Source: Arthrobacter sp. SLBN-112
Lineage (GTDB): Bacteria; Actinomycetota; Actinomycetes; Actinomycetales; Micrococcaceae
Assembly: GCF_030944625.1 (NCBI RefSeq)
Contig: NZ_JAUSXY010000001.1
Coordinates: 806,001 to 870,000 of the forward strand
Direction: 5' to 3'
DNA: 64,000 nt
Both the position numbers and the translations under genes were made by a program. The notes beneath the pieces were generated by a model. It made no database searches. It saw only the letters and a program-made list of their open reading frames with translations, and was not told where the DNA came from. Below, in pieces: positions 52,706-62,153 of this stretch (positions are counted from its first letter, which is position 1; each line of letters starts with the position of its first letter).

Positions 52706-53697
52706 CAGGCACCAACCTTCCGTGTGGCGGCAATTTCATCGCGCAGCGGCATCCACCATCTGACGAGTTGGCGCAGTCCTTCGTCGAGTTCCACTTCCGC
52801 CTTGAAGCCAAGGTCGCGGGCGGCCGCGGACGTATCGGCCAGCCGGCGGACCACGCTGTTCACCTGCCGTGCGGGGCCATGCTCCACGCTGAGGTCCGAG
52901 CCCATGACGCGCAGCAGCGTGCGTGCCATCTCCAGCAGGCTTGTCTCCGTCCCGCTGGCCACATTGTAGGTTCCTTCGGCAATGCCGCTGACGGCGGCCA
53001 GCACGTTGGCTCGGGCCACGTCCGCGGTGTAGATGAAGTCCATGGTCTGGAGGCCGTCGCCGAAGATCAGCGGCGGCTGCCCGTCCATGATCCGTTCCAT
53101 CCACCGCACCAGGACCTCTGTGTACAGGCCGTGGACGTCCATTCGGGGCCCGTAGACGTTGAAGTAGCGCAGCATCACGTAGTCAAGGCCCGTCATGGCG
53201 CGGAAGCTCCGGGCCATTCCTTCGTTGAAGGATTTGGCGGCGCCGTAGAACGTGTCGTTGTTGGCGTGGTGGTGCCGTTCCGTGGTGGGGAACTCCTCGG
53301 CCATCCCGTAGACCGATGCGCTGGATGCGGCCACGAGCTTGGCCACCTTGTGTTCCGCAGCGGCTTCCAGGACGTTGAAGGTTCCGTCCACCAGTACCTC
53401 CAGTGCCAGCCGGGGTTCCTCCGCGCACTGGGTGATCCGGATGGCCGCCTGATGGAATACCAGGTCCTTGCCCCGGGTGAGGTCATGCACCAGGTCCCGG
53501 TCCTGGATGCTGCCCTGCACCAGTTCAACCTGCCCGGCCGCCAGGGCGCCGGAGAGGTTGTCCAGCCTGCCGCGGACCAGGTTGTCCAGGACGTCGATCC
53601 GCTCCACCCCGGCGGCCAGCAGGGCGTCCACCAGGGTGGACCCGATGGTGCCGGCGCCGCCGGTGACCAGGACATTGGCCCCCTCCAGCGGGCTCAC
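52705..53697 (-). CDS. NAD-dependent epimerase/dehydratase (extended SDR)
   Basis: 330 residues. N-terminal GGAGTIGSTLVDAL Rossmann motif, and the catalytic Ser-Tyr-Lys set in AASSASVYG and TFYGAAKSFNEG (YxxxK), plus RYFNVYGPRM. It resembles UDP-glucose/GalNAc 4-epimerases. In this cluster it could interconvert the precursor sugar; it does not look like a clear 4,6-dehydratase. It overlaps the Gfo/Idh gene by 4 bp. Confidence 0.88.
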   Translation of the reverse strand: MSPLEGANVLVTGGAGTIGSTLVDALLAAGVERIDVLDNLVRGRLDNLSGALAAGQVELVQGSIQDRDLVHDLTRGKDLVFHQAAIRITQCAEEPRLALEVLVDGTFNVLEAAAEHKVAKLVAASSASVYGMAEEFPTTERHHHANNDTFYGAAKSFNEGMARSFRAMTGLDYVMLRYFNVYGPRMDVHGLYTEVLVRWMERIMDGQPPLIFGDGLQTMDFIYTADVARANVLAAVSGIAEGTYNVASGTETSLLEMARTLLRVMGSDLSVEHGPARQVNSVVRRLADTSAAARDLGFKAEVELDEGLRQLVRWWMPLRDEIAATRKVGA

Positions 53698-54818
53698 CGG
53701 GCCCCCTCCAGTTCAGCGCCGGTACCGGCCATCGCGGCGCCCGCCACGGAGGTGGGCCGGCCGTCCAGGGTCAGGCTGCGGGTGACCGCTTCAAGGACGG
53801 ACAGCACCCGGAGCCCGGAGGCGCCGCCTGTCCGTGCCTGCCGGCCGGTGCGGATGCAGGATGCGAGTTCCTGGACCACCTGGCCGAGTGCCTCACGTTC
53901 TGGCAGCGCCGGGGACCACGTATCACCCAGGCGGTAGGAAACAGCGGTGGACGCCTTCTCCCCTGCAGTCTTCGGCTGCCGGTCCAGGCTCACCCCGCGG
54001 TCATAGACGCTCAGCCGCTGCTGGGGGTTCAGATCGTCCCACACCAGGGTCCGCAAGGACCCGCCAATCACCATCTGGCGGATCTTGGTGGGACTGAGCC
54101 AATTCACGTGCACGTGGGCGGTGGCATCGTTGGGGAGCCGGAAGTTAAGGTGGCCCACACAGTCACGGCCGGTTCCCAGCGGGTCCGCGCCGAACGCTGA
54201 GACCTCGGCGGGGTTGAGGCCGCCCGGGAGGACGAAGTCGAGGATGGACAGGTCATGCGGGGCGAGGTCCCAGAAAACGTCGACGTCGGGCTGCACCAGG
54301 CCCAGGTTGATCCGGGTGGAGTCCACGAACAGGATGTCGCCGAGGGATCCTGACTGCACCAGCTCCTGCATCTTCAGGACCGCCGGCGTGTAGCAGTAGG
54401 TGTGGTCCGCCATCAGGATCAAACCGTTCGCCCGTGCCTCGGCCACCATCTCCAGCCCGTGTTCCCTGCTGTCCGCCAACGGCTTTTCCACCAGGACGTG
54501 CTTCCCGGCGCGCAGCGCCGTCATGACCGCTCCATGGTGGGTTCGCGCCGGCGTCGCGATGGCTACCGCGTCAACGTCAAAGCTGTCCAGCAACTCGTCG
54601 ATGGACTCGACGCAAGGTATCTGCCCCAGCGTGTCCGCCAGCTTCCGGGCCCGGTCGATGTTCAGGTCGCAGATGGCCACCAGGTCCCAGTCCGGGCTGG
54701 CCTGGAGGTTGCGCGCCAAGTTGGGTCCCCAGTAGCCGGCTCCGACGACGGCGATGCGGAGTTTTGGCGCAGGCTGCTGGTGGTTGGCCGAATGGAAGGG
54801 ACTGCCGAATTTTCTCAT
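53694..54818 (-). CDS. Gfo/Idh/MocA-family oxidoreductase
   Basis: 374 residues. N-terminal NAD(P)-binding motif VVGAGYWGPNLARN (about residues 24-37), and the family EKP motif in GKHVLVEKPLAD; the C-terminal domain contains the conserved DLAPHDLSIL. In many aminosugar operons a member such as WlbA or WbpB oxidises the 3-OH of a UDP-sugar acid before a WbpE-type transaminase; that pairing is present here. Function is inferred from context. Confidence 0.87.
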   Translation of the reverse strand: MRKFGSPFHSANHQQPAPKLRIAVVGAGYWGPNLARNLQASPDWDLVAICDLNIDRARKLADTLGQIPCVESIDELLDSFDVDAVAIATPARTHHGAVMTALRAGKHVLVEKPLADSREHGLEMVAEARANGLILMADHTYCYTPAVLKMQELVQSGSLGDILFVDSTRINLGLVQPDVDVFWDLAPHDLSILDFVLPGGLNPAEVSAFGADPLGTGRDCVGHLNFRLPNDATAHVHVNWLSPTKIRQMVIGGSLRTLVWDDLNPQQRLSVYDRGVSLDRQPKTAGEKASTAVSYRLGDTWSPALPEREALGQVVQELASCIRTGRQARTGGASGLRVLSVLEAVTRSLTLDGRPTSVAGAAMAGTGAELEGAR

Positions 54819-54846
54819 GTCATTTTCTTCCCATTTTGTGAGTGTG

Positions 54847-56439
54847 TCAGTAAGCGCCGGACGGCCGGACGACAGCCCGGAACGTCCGCCAAAGAATCAG
54901 GAGGTCACCGGCAAGGGACCAGTTTTCGACGTAGTAGAGGTCCAGCCGGACCGCTTCCTCCCACGGAAGGTCGGAGCGGCCGTTGATCTGCCAGAGTCCG
55001 GTGATGCCCGGCTTGATCAGCAGCCGGCGGTGGGTGTGGCGTTCGTAGCCGCTGACTTCACGGTCCAGCGGCGGCCGGGGACCCACCATGCTCATGTCGC
55101 CCAGCACCACGTTCCAGAGTTGGGGGAGTTCGTCGAGCGAGTATTTGCGCATCCAGCGGCCGCACCGGGTTACCCGGGGATCGTCCTTCATCTTGAAGAG
55201 CACCCCGGCGCCCTGGTTCTGCTGGTTCAGCCCCGCCAGCCGCGCCTCGGCGTCGACCACCATGGACCGGAACTTGTACATCCCGAAGACCTGGCCGTCC
55301 TTGCCAATCCGGGCCTGCCGGAAAAGGACCGGGCCCGGGCTGTCCCGCTTCACGATCAGCGCGAGCACCAGGAGTACAGGTGAGAGCATCAGCAGGGCCG
55401 CCAGCGCCGCGGCCACATCCATGATCCGCTTCATGGCATGCTTTGCCCCGCCGTACTGGGGAATGTCCACGTGCATCAGGGGGAGGCCGTCCACCGGCCG
55501 CCAGTGGATGCGTGGACCGGCAACATTGGTCAGGGTTGATGCCAGGATCAGCTCCGCGGAGGACTCTTCGAGTTTCCAGCCCAGCTCGCGGATGAATCTG
55601 TTGCCGCCCGGCAGTGGTCCGGCGATGATCACCGAGTCCGCGTCCGCCAGGCGTACTGTCCGGGCGATATCGTCCGTGGAGGACAGGACCGGCACAGTGC
55701 GGCCGTCCACCCGGAGTCCTGCGCCGCGGCGTGCTCCCGGGAGGCATGCCCCGAGGATTTCGTAGACCGCCCCGGACTTGCGGATCTGCTGTACCACGTA
55801 ACGGACATCCTCGGGCTCTCCCACCACCACGGCGCGGGAGAGGTGCCGTCCCTTGGCCTTCTCGGCGGTCAGGCGGCGGCGGAACGCCCGGCGGTTCAGG
55901 GTCAGTGCCACCAGGCCCAGCGGCAGGGACACGGTCACGAACGCGCCGGCGCCGTGGATGGAGACGATCACGGCAGCGAGGGCCAGGAGGCCAAAAACGC
56001 GGAGGGTGGCGGAGGCAACCCGCTTGTACTCGTCAGCGCCGATGCCCAGCACCTTCGGGTCCCTCGTGTGATAGATCTCCAGCGCCGCCAGCCAGGTGGC
56101 CGTGAGCGCGGCTGCCGCGGCTGCTGCTCCGCCATCCCTGGGGCCTTCGGGCGAGAAACCCGCCTCGGAAAGAAGGAAGCCGGCGTATGCGGAGAGCGTG
56201 ACCACGACGGCGTCTGCGGACCGGAGGAGGTTGGTGTGCCGGCTGATCCAGGCTGCCGTTGCCTTGCGGGGCCGGGCATTCGCCGCAGGAAGAAGGGTGG
56301 CTGCCGGCGGCAGGGGGAACCGGGTTCCTGCGGTTTCCCCTGCCGCCAGCGGCTCTATTCCCGCCCGCTGTGCAGCAGCGGGCGGAACAAGCCAGTCGAA
56401 GGCCGAACGTCGGGCCCTGACAACTGGTATCTCTGCCAT
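54847..56439 (-). CDS. Polyprenyl glycosylphosphotransferase (WcaJ/WbaP/CpsE-like), initiating enzyme
   Basis: 530 residues from ATG 56439 (AAAGGG Shine-Dalgarno). A cytoplasmic N-terminus (~65 residues), four hydrophobic helices, a CoA-binding-like Rossmann middle domain (AVVVGEPEDVRYVV), a fifth helix (about residue 340) and the C-terminal catalytic domain: FRQARIGKDGQVFGMYKFRSM, DELPQLWNVVLGDMSMVGPRPP and KPGITGLWQINGRSDL. It transfers a sugar-1-phosphate to undecaprenyl phosphate, starting the repeat unit. First gene of the leftward operon that runs to the GT4 gene. Confidence 0.93.
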   Translation of the reverse strand: MAEIPVVRARRSAFDWLVPPAAAQRAGIEPLAAGETAGTRFPLPPAATLLPAANARPRKATAAWISRHTNLLRSADAVVVTLSAYAGFLLSEAGFSPEGPRDGGAAAAAAALTATWLAALEIYHTRDPKVLGIGADEYKRVASATLRVFGLLALAAVIVSIHGAGAFVTVSLPLGLVALTLNRRAFRRRLTAEKAKGRHLSRAVVVGEPEDVRYVVQQIRKSGAVYEILGACLPGARRGAGLRVDGRTVPVLSSTDDIARTVRLADADSVIIAGPLPGGNRFIRELGWKLEESSAELILASTLTNVAGPRIHWRPVDGLPLMHVDIPQYGGAKHAMKRIMDVAAALAALLMLSPVLLVLALIVKRDSPGPVLFRQARIGKDGQVFGMYKFRSMVVDAEARLAGLNQQNQGAGVLFKMKDDPRVTRCGRWMRKYSLDELPQLWNVVLGDMSMVGPRPPLDREVSGYERHTHRRLLIKPGITGLWQINGRSDLPWEEAVRLDLYYVENWSLAGDLLILWRTFRAVVRPSGAY

Positions 56440-56483
56440 GATCACCCTTTCGGTCGTAGCGCCTGTCCCCTGGCTGTGAAGCA

Positions 56484-56511
56484 AAACTAGCCGCGGCCGG
56501 CCGGGTTTGAA
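56484..56511 (-). promoter_or_regulatory. Candidate promoter of the leftward polysaccharide operon
   Basis: On the minus strand TTCAAA (56511-56506), 16-bp spacer, TAGTTT (56489-56484), followed by a leader of about 40 nt to the ATG at 56439. It would drive the eight-gene operon. Confidence 0.5.
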
Positions 56512-56589
56512 CGGGGCGGGGGCGGCCTTTGTGGGTCTTGCAAGGGAAGGTTGTGGAAACTGCGGGTACCGCAACTGCAGGGATCTTGC

Positions 56590-59277
56590 CTACAAAACAG
56601 GCAGCACGTAGGGTTCCCTGGCGGCCTGGCCCTTGTCCGCGGCGAGGGCCGTCAGCTGGGCCCGGGACTCGACACCGAGCTTTCGGTAGATGGCTGTCAG
56701 GCGCACTTCCACCGTGCGTACAGAGACGTACAGCGTGGCGGCAATTTCCTTGTTCCGCATGCCCCGGGCCACCATTTTGGCCAATGACCGCTCATGGTCT
56801 GCGAGCATCAGCATGGCCGGGTTGCCCTGCTGCCGGACCGGTTCCACGCGTTCGTCCAGGAGAAGGGCATCCACGTGCTGGGTCCAGGCATCCGCGCCCG
56901 CCTCGTCGAACATCACCTTGGCCCGGAGCAGGGCGTCGCGTGCGTCGCGCAGCTTGCCGAAGGCGTGCAGCCGTTCCGCGTAGCACATCAGTGTCCTTGC
57001 CTGCTCGAGCATGTGCCCGTTCCGGCCTTGGAGGGCTTGGGAGAAGAGTTGCAGCGACTGTTCGCCGTCAGCAAGCATGGCGCGGCTCCGGGTCACGGCC
57101 ATCATCAGCCACGGTGAGCGCAATCCCGCGGAACGGCCCTCGAGGCGCATCAACGCCTGGGTGGCCTCGTGGTGCCGGCCCAGGCGGATGAGCACTTCCA
57201 CCAGGTCGGCCTCACAACGGAGCAGGGTGGGATTGCCGAACCCCATGCCGATCTCGACGGCCCGGGACAACTGGGCAACGGACTCCGCCAGGTCACCGCG
57301 CAGCAGGGCAAAATGGCCCTGGCAGGCAGCGAGCTGGGCAGTAAGCGCCGGGTGGCTTTCCGCGCCCGCGTATCGGTGGGCCTCGACGGCGTGCGCCTGG
57401 GCACGTGCGGCATCACCCACGGCGTAGGCGCGCCACACCCGGAAGTAGTGCCGCACCCCGCGGTGGTATTTGATTTCGGGTTCGGAACGCTCCAGTTCAT
57501 CGATCAGCGTGACTGCCGCGCGTACGTTCCCGGCCCGGATTTCATTGTCGACTGCCATCAGGGCTGCGGTTTCACGCCAGTTGACGTGCCCGGGTTCTGC
57601 GGAGCCGCGGAGCATGGCAAAGGCCTCTTGCGCGCTTTCATAGTGCTCGGCGTAGGTCAGCGCCCGGCCTTGCACCAGGAGCCCGGCCACCCGCGCGGTG
57701 CCGGACTGCTCATACTTGGAGGCAAGGTTTGCGGTGTTTCCGCTGATGGATTCCACCAGGTTTGCGGCCCGGCCGGAAATGGCCAGGCACTGGGCGGAGG
57801 CGGAGCCTTTGAAACCGCCGCCGCACCGGAGGAGCTCGGCGGCGTCCTTCAACTCCCACCTCTCGGCGTAGTAGAGGGCCCCGATGGCGAGCAGGCTGGC
57901 TGCGTAGGCGGGATCGTGCTGGCCGAACTCCTTCACCAGGCGCAGGACCATGCTGGAGCGTACGGCGGCGCCCTGGGCGAACTGGATTTCGAAGGACAGG
58001 CCGGTAAGCCGCAGGATCAGTGCCGGATTCCGGGTAACCCGCTGCGCCCATTCCAGATAGCGCCGGGCGTACACGAACTCACCCCGGTTGAACAGGAGTT
58101 CTGCCAGCGTGGTGAGGCGGGCCGCCGTTTCGGCCTCCCAGGGATTGATGGTCAAGGCCCGCTCGATGTACTCCACCGCAAAGGCCACCTCGCCGCCGCG
58201 GATCAGGTCGACGGCGTGCCGGAGCAGCTGGAACGGGGTTTTGCGTTCCAGGGCGGTAAAACTCAGGTGCCACCTGCGGGCGTACGGGTCCGTGTTGTTG
58301 GCTGCTTCCGCGAGGGCGCGGTGGTTGGCGGTCCGGACCGCCGGGGTCATGGCGTTGAAGACGGCTCCCCGAAGCAGCTGGTCACCGATCCCAAGGTGCG
58401 GCCCGGTGCGCTTCACCAGGCCGGCGCTGAGGAGTTCATCAACGCTGGTCCACACATCATGGTCGATCTTTTCGATCGTGGAAATATCGCTGCGGTAGGA
58501 CAGGGCGAGCAGGTCCAGGACCCCGCGGGCGCCGGGGTTCAGCGCACCAACAACGGACGCGTACTCGGCGTCAAAACTTCCCACGGAGGCGAGCGGGACG
58601 GGCAGGGCGTATTTTCCTTCAGCGTGCCGGCCCATGAGCTGGTTGTAGAGTTCGACGGCGGCAAGCGGGTTGCCGCGGGTGGCTGCGGCAACCGCGTGCG
58701 CGGCCGCCGTCGTGGTCCGTTTCGCGGGAATGCTTTCAAGCATCCGCACCGTATCGCTGTAGGTGAGTGCGCCAAGCTGCAGGACGGGCAACCCGCTGAA
58801 CGGGCCTTCCGGGAGGTCTGCCCGCAGTCCGAGGACCAGGACCACGTCGGTGCCGGTGAGGCGGCGGGCAAGGAACCCCAGGACTTCCTGGCTGCTGTGG
58901 TCCAGCTGGTCGGCGTTGTCGATCACGATCACGGTCCTGGAGGACGAGCGCTGGTGCAGGCCGTTCAGGAGCATGCCGGACACGGAGGGTACGTTCATGC
59001 CCCCGGCGGTGTCGCGAAGGAGATCGTCCGCAATCCGGTTCAGGACAGGATCGTCCATGTTGTTCAGGAGTGCAGTCAGCCCGGAGAGCGGCCAGTCCGA
59101 TTCCGCGGCGCTGGCGGCCATGAATACCGTCCGGTAATCGGACAGGGTGGGGATTTCGGCAAGGAGGGCGGATTTTCCCGTGCCCCTGCTGCCCGCAATT
59201 GCCAGGGCACCTTCCTTGGGTCCGCGGACAACGGAAAGGATTCGGTCCAGTTCTTTGCTTCGGCCCACAAGCGGCAT
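56590..59277 (-). CDS. Large ATP-binding LuxR-family (LAL) transcriptional regulator
   Basis: 895 residues from ATG 59277 (GGGGA 6 nt upstream; the in-frame ATG at 59289 and a TTG at 59325 are alternatives). N-terminal AAA-type domain: Walker A GSRGTGKSALL near residue 30, Walker B VIVIDNADQL near 120. A long helical TPR-like middle is followed by a C-terminal LuxR/NarL helix-turn-helix (about 830-885: SLAKMVARGMRNKEIAATLYVSVRTVEVRL). It is MalT-like in layout. It sits inside the polysaccharide locus immediately upstream of the leftward operon and is the obvious candidate regulator. Confidence 0.9.
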   Translation of the reverse strand: MPLVGRSKELDRILSVVRGPKEGALAIAGSRGTGKSALLAEIPTLSDYRTVFMAASAAESDWPLSGLTALLNNMDDPVLNRIADDLLRDTAGGMNVPSVSGMLLNGLHQRSSSRTVIVIDNADQLDHSSQEVLGFLARRLTGTDVVLVLGLRADLPEGPFSGLPVLQLGALTYSDTVRMLESIPAKRTTTAAAHAVAAATRGNPLAAVELYNQLMGRHAEGKYALPVPLASVGSFDAEYASVVGALNPGARGVLDLLALSYRSDISTIEKIDHDVWTSVDELLSAGLVKRTGPHLGIGDQLLRGAVFNAMTPAVRTANHRALAEAANNTDPYARRWHLSFTALERKTPFQLLRHAVDLIRGGEVAFAVEYIERALTINPWEAETAARLTTLAELLFNRGEFVYARRYLEWAQRVTRNPALILRLTGLSFEIQFAQGAAVRSSMVLRLVKEFGQHDPAYAASLLAIGALYYAERWELKDAAELLRCGGGFKGSASAQCLAISGRAANLVESISGNTANLASKYEQSGTARVAGLLVQGRALTYAEHYESAQEAFAMLRGSAEPGHVNWRETAALMAVDNEIRAGNVRAAVTLIDELERSEPEIKYHRGVRHYFRVWRAYAVGDAARAQAHAVEAHRYAGAESHPALTAQLAACQGHFALLRGDLAESVAQLSRAVEIGMGFGNPTLLRCEADLVEVLIRLGRHHEATQALMRLEGRSAGLRSPWLMMAVTRSRAMLADGEQSLQLFSQALQGRNGHMLEQARTLMCYAERLHAFGKLRDARDALLRAKVMFDEAGADAWTQHVDALLLDERVEPVRQQGNPAMLMLADHERSLAKMVARGMRNKEIAATLYVSVRTVEVRLTAIYRKLGVESRAQLTALAADKGQAAREPYVLPVL

Positions 59278-59582
59278 GGCGTTCCCCATTCGTCGAAGAA
59301 GGAGACCGCATTCTTGCGCTGCCAATTTAAGGTTGATTCACGCGCCCCAGCGCGGGTTCATCCGGTAAGAGTGAATATAGCGTCGGAATGAACAAATTCG
59401 GCACATTATTACGCGCTGTATTTCATCAAGATTTGCCACTGCGATCGCTCAAGAATGCGTTAATTTCGAGGCACGGCGAATTTGCTTCAACATAAGATTC
59501 ATTTGCCAAACGGCAGGGAGCGGTTCCGGGGCCGGTATGGCAGCCCCGGAACCGCTTCCCTTAACGCTCTGCCGGCAGCGGC
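59278..59582. other. Intergenic region between LAL regulator and secreted propeller gene
   Basis: About 300 bp of lower GC. It holds a terminator for the gene to the right (59516-59560) and a TATATT -10-like hexamer on the minus strand (59379-59374) for the LAL gene, whose -35 is not clear. No gene is seen. Confidence 0.55.
59516..59560 (-). terminator. Terminator after the beta-propeller/PKD gene
   Basis: A 17-bp stem (59516-59532 with 59543-59560, one bulged base) lying 23 bp beyond the stop; minus-strand orientation follows the gene. Confidence 0.7.
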
Positions 59583-61823
59583 CTATGCCGCCGGCTTGAG
59601 CGCCGTTTGCCAGGCAACAACGGCCCGGGCGGCACTCAAGGTCCAGGTGGCTGTTCCGCTGGCCCCCGCCGTCGCCTGCGGTTTATCCGCCTGCTCGGCA
59701 ATCTGGCCGGCCGCGGCCTCCCAGCGTTCGGTCCACCCCGAGGGGGCGGTGACCACCGGAGTGCTGCAGTCACAGCCCACCCCGCCGATCAACATGGCGC
59801 CGTTGGTGGCCGTGGTGATGCTGCCCACCGTAATGCTGGTCGCGGAGTAGCTGGTGTCAGCCGCCGTCACCACCGGGCTGTCCAGTGGCGTGGTGTTGTT
59901 GACCCCGCGGTACGCCGTGATGCCGCCACCCCACTTTGCCGCCGAACTGAGCGTCCAGCTGTAGGTGGCCGGATCAGAGGCACCCACCACCTTGTAGTAG
60001 GCGTAGGCCCGCGCCCCGGAGGAGGAGGAACTGTTGATCGACTGCCCGTTGACCATTGCCGTCCAGCCGGCCGGCGCCGTCAAACCCGGATTGAGGTCCA
60101 CGGTGATGGCGGCAACCAGGACGTCACCGGCGGCGGTGCCGGCGGGAACCGCCAGCGAAGCCGTGGTCACGGCGGTGCCCGAGTTCGCGGTGTTGGCGTT
60201 AACCACCGTAATCCCGCCGGACGTTGGCGGCGGTGGCGCGCTGCTGACGGTGATGGTGGCCGTCGCGGACGATGATCCCGTGCTGTTGGTGGCCGTGAGC
60301 TTGGCTGTGTAAGTCCCGGCCGCCGCGTACGAATGGGCGGGATTCTGGACTGCTGCCGTGCCGCCGTCGCCAAAATCCCACGCCCAGGAGGTGGGCGTAT
60401 TCGTGGACGTATCAGTGAAGGTGACGTTCAGCGGTGCCGTGCCCGAGGTTGGGTTGGCGGTGAACGACGCCACCGGCGCCTGGCCTGCCGGCGGCGGAGT
60501 GCCGCCCAGCGCCCGGTCGGAGAACCAGTAGCGTTTTGCCACATTGTCGCTGGCCATGACCACTAGGCCGGTGGTGTTGTTAACGCTCTGCTTGCTGGTG
60601 GTGACGTCATTGATGTTCGACGACGACGCAGCCTGCATGATCGGGGTACCGCGGCCCGACCCAAAGACAGGATTGTCCATGGAAGCGGTCTTCTCGTAGA
60701 TGCTGCCGGCTACGCCGGAGTACGCGCAGCCGGATACCGAGGTGGGCGGCGCCGTTTGGAATGCCCGCACCAGGTTGTTCTGGGTATCCAGGACGATCTG
60801 GGGGCGGGATACGCAATCACCGGTGGTGGCGATCGTGGACTGGGTAAAGGCACCTGTTCCCGGCCTGAAGACCAGCAGGACCAGTTGCGGCAGCGTCTTG
60901 TTGGAGGACGTGTCGTTGAGGCTCGTCTTCACTGCGGCGAAAACCCGGCCCGAGGTGTCGGCCTGCAAGGTCTTGAGGTTCAGGTGGTCATCGGCCTGCC
61001 CGTTTCCCCTGAGGGCGGGCTGGAGTTTCCAGTTGGAGTTGGCGGGCTTTCCGTCGGCGTGGGTGGCCCACCACATGGTGTCAGTCCGCTGGTCGCTCCA
61101 CATGACGCCGATCTGGCCGCCGCCGAACGCCACCACCGCGGAAATGTCATCGGGTGCCGGGTTGGGGCTGGCCACCGGAAGGACGAACGGGGTACCCCAC
61201 GTCGCGCCTTTGTTGGTGGAGTAGTTCACGTAGACCGTGTTGGTGAATCCGGATGTGGAATTTCCGCCCACCTGCGTCCAGGTTGCCCACAGGCCGCCCA
61301 CTGAATCCGCGTCGACGGTTATTGATTCACTCGAATTGTTGCTGATTGTGCTCGGAAAGCCGCTGTCCAGCGTGTACTTGCCGCCGGAGTAGCTGTACCT
61401 GTAAAGCTTGGCGGGCTGGCCCGAAAGCGATGGCTTTGGAGTGCCGTCGCTGCTGATTGTTACCACGTGCGAGGCAATGAACAGGTTGCTGCCGTCCCAG
61501 AACGTATCCGCGAGCGTGCTTCCCCGGGTGTCGTTCACCACCCCGGTATCCACCCAACTGTTGGAGGTCCGGTCCAGCCGGTAGATGCTCCATCCGGTGC
61601 CGGTTTTCCACATATCCGCCCACCATGATCCGTCGTTCCACCACAGTTTGCTCTGCGGTTTGTCCGATGTGGGCGGGTTCGCCACCCCGGAGTAGGCCAT
61701 GCCTTGGGTGCCGTACACGGTGTCGGCTACAGCGGCACCCGGTACGCCGAGGATGGAAGCTGCGAGAACGAGTGCGACGACGAGGGCCTGGCCCATCCGG
61801 TGGGAGATGTTTCTGAGCTTCAT
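59583..61823 (-). CDS. Secreted beta-propeller-like protein with PKD domain
   Basis: 746 residues, AGGAG Shine-Dalgarno 7 nt before the ATG. Signal peptide with cleavage probably AVA-DT near residue 34. Residues ~35-450 are Trp/Gly-rich repeats with sialidase/BNR-like turns (YSTNKGATWGTP, VMWSDQRTD). A PKD domain (about 458-540: FTDTSTNTPTSWAWDFGDGG) and a Thr/Ala-rich C-terminal domain (~550-746, Ig- or lectin-like in look) follow. The cell-surface role is unknown; a carbohydrate-binding or matrix function is inferred from the neighbouring cluster. Confidence 0.78.
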   Translation of the reverse strand: MKLRNISHRMGQALVVALVLAASILGVPGAAVADTVYGTQGMAYSGVANPPTSDKPQSKLWWNDGSWWADMWKTGTGWSIYRLDRTSNSWVDTGVVNDTRGSTLADTFWDGSNLFIASHVVTISSDGTPKPSLSGQPAKLYRYSYSGGKYTLDSGFPSTISNNSSESITVDADSVGGLWATWTQVGGNSTSGFTNTVYVNYSTNKGATWGTPFVLPVASPNPAPDDISAVVAFGGGQIGVMWSDQRTDTMWWATHADGKPANSNWKLQPALRGNGQADDHLNLKTLQADTSGRVFAAVKTSLNDTSSNKTLPQLVLLVFRPGTGAFTQSTIATTGDCVSRPQIVLDTQNNLVRAFQTAPPTSVSGCAYSGVAGSIYEKTASMDNPVFGSGRGTPIMQAASSSNINDVTTSKQSVNNTTGLVVMASDNVAKRYWFSDRALGGTPPPAGQAPVASFTANPTSGTAPLNVTFTDTSTNTPTSWAWDFGDGGTAAVQNPAHSYAAAGTYTAKLTATNSTGSSSATATITVSSAPPPPTSGGITVVNANTANSGTAVTTASLAVPAGTAAGDVLVAAITVDLNPGLTAPAGWTAMVNGQSINSSSSSGARAYAYYKVVGASDPATYSWTLSSAAKWGGGITAYRGVNNTTPLDSPVVTAADTSYSATSITVGSITTATNGAMLIGGVGCDCSTPVVTAPSGWTERWEAAAGQIAEQADKPQATAGASGTATWTLSAARAVVAWQTALKPAA

Positions 61824-61975
61824 AAGGGAACTCCTGGGGCATTTAGGAAACGTTCAGGGGACGTCTGCCCGTTGGCCCAGAAACAAAGAGCTCAAGCCCC
61901 CAAGTACCGAGAAGCGTATGCCCGAACGCCGCTGCGGGCAATGCAGGGGACATACCCAAATGGAGGTTCTTTACA

Positions 61976-62126
61976 CCCCCCTACCTAATGGCTCCGGGGC
62001 CGCGGCGATCCCCTATACCTAATCCTGAGTGCCATCACTGACCCCTCTACTTGCCTAACAGGGGGTAAACACGGGGTAAAAAGTGAGTACCTACTACTCG
62101 TGATACCCGGATTAGGTAGGGGGTAG
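61976..62126. promoter_or_regulatory. Repeat-rich divergent promoter/operator region
   Basis: Within the gap between the leftward propeller gene and the rightward GT2 gene: CCCCCTACCTAAT (61977-61989), a variant CCCCTATACCTAAT (62010-62023), a looser CCCCTCTACTTGCCTAA (62042-62058), two GGGGTAA copies (62062-62068 and 62073-62079), and ATTAGGTAGGGGG (62111-62123), the exact reverse complement of the first. GAGTA/TACTC (62085-62099) adds a small palindrome. Such clustering suggests several binding sites of one activator. Confidence 0.65.
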
Positions 62127-62153
62127 TCTGCGTGAACGGCCAGAGGATTGGCG

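Noticed and set aside
57169..59391. 740-residue rightward frame opposite the LAL regulator
   Set aside because: Long open antisense frames are common in GC-rich genes. No domain or ribosome site is visible, and the regulator on the other strand has clear Walker and HTH motifs.
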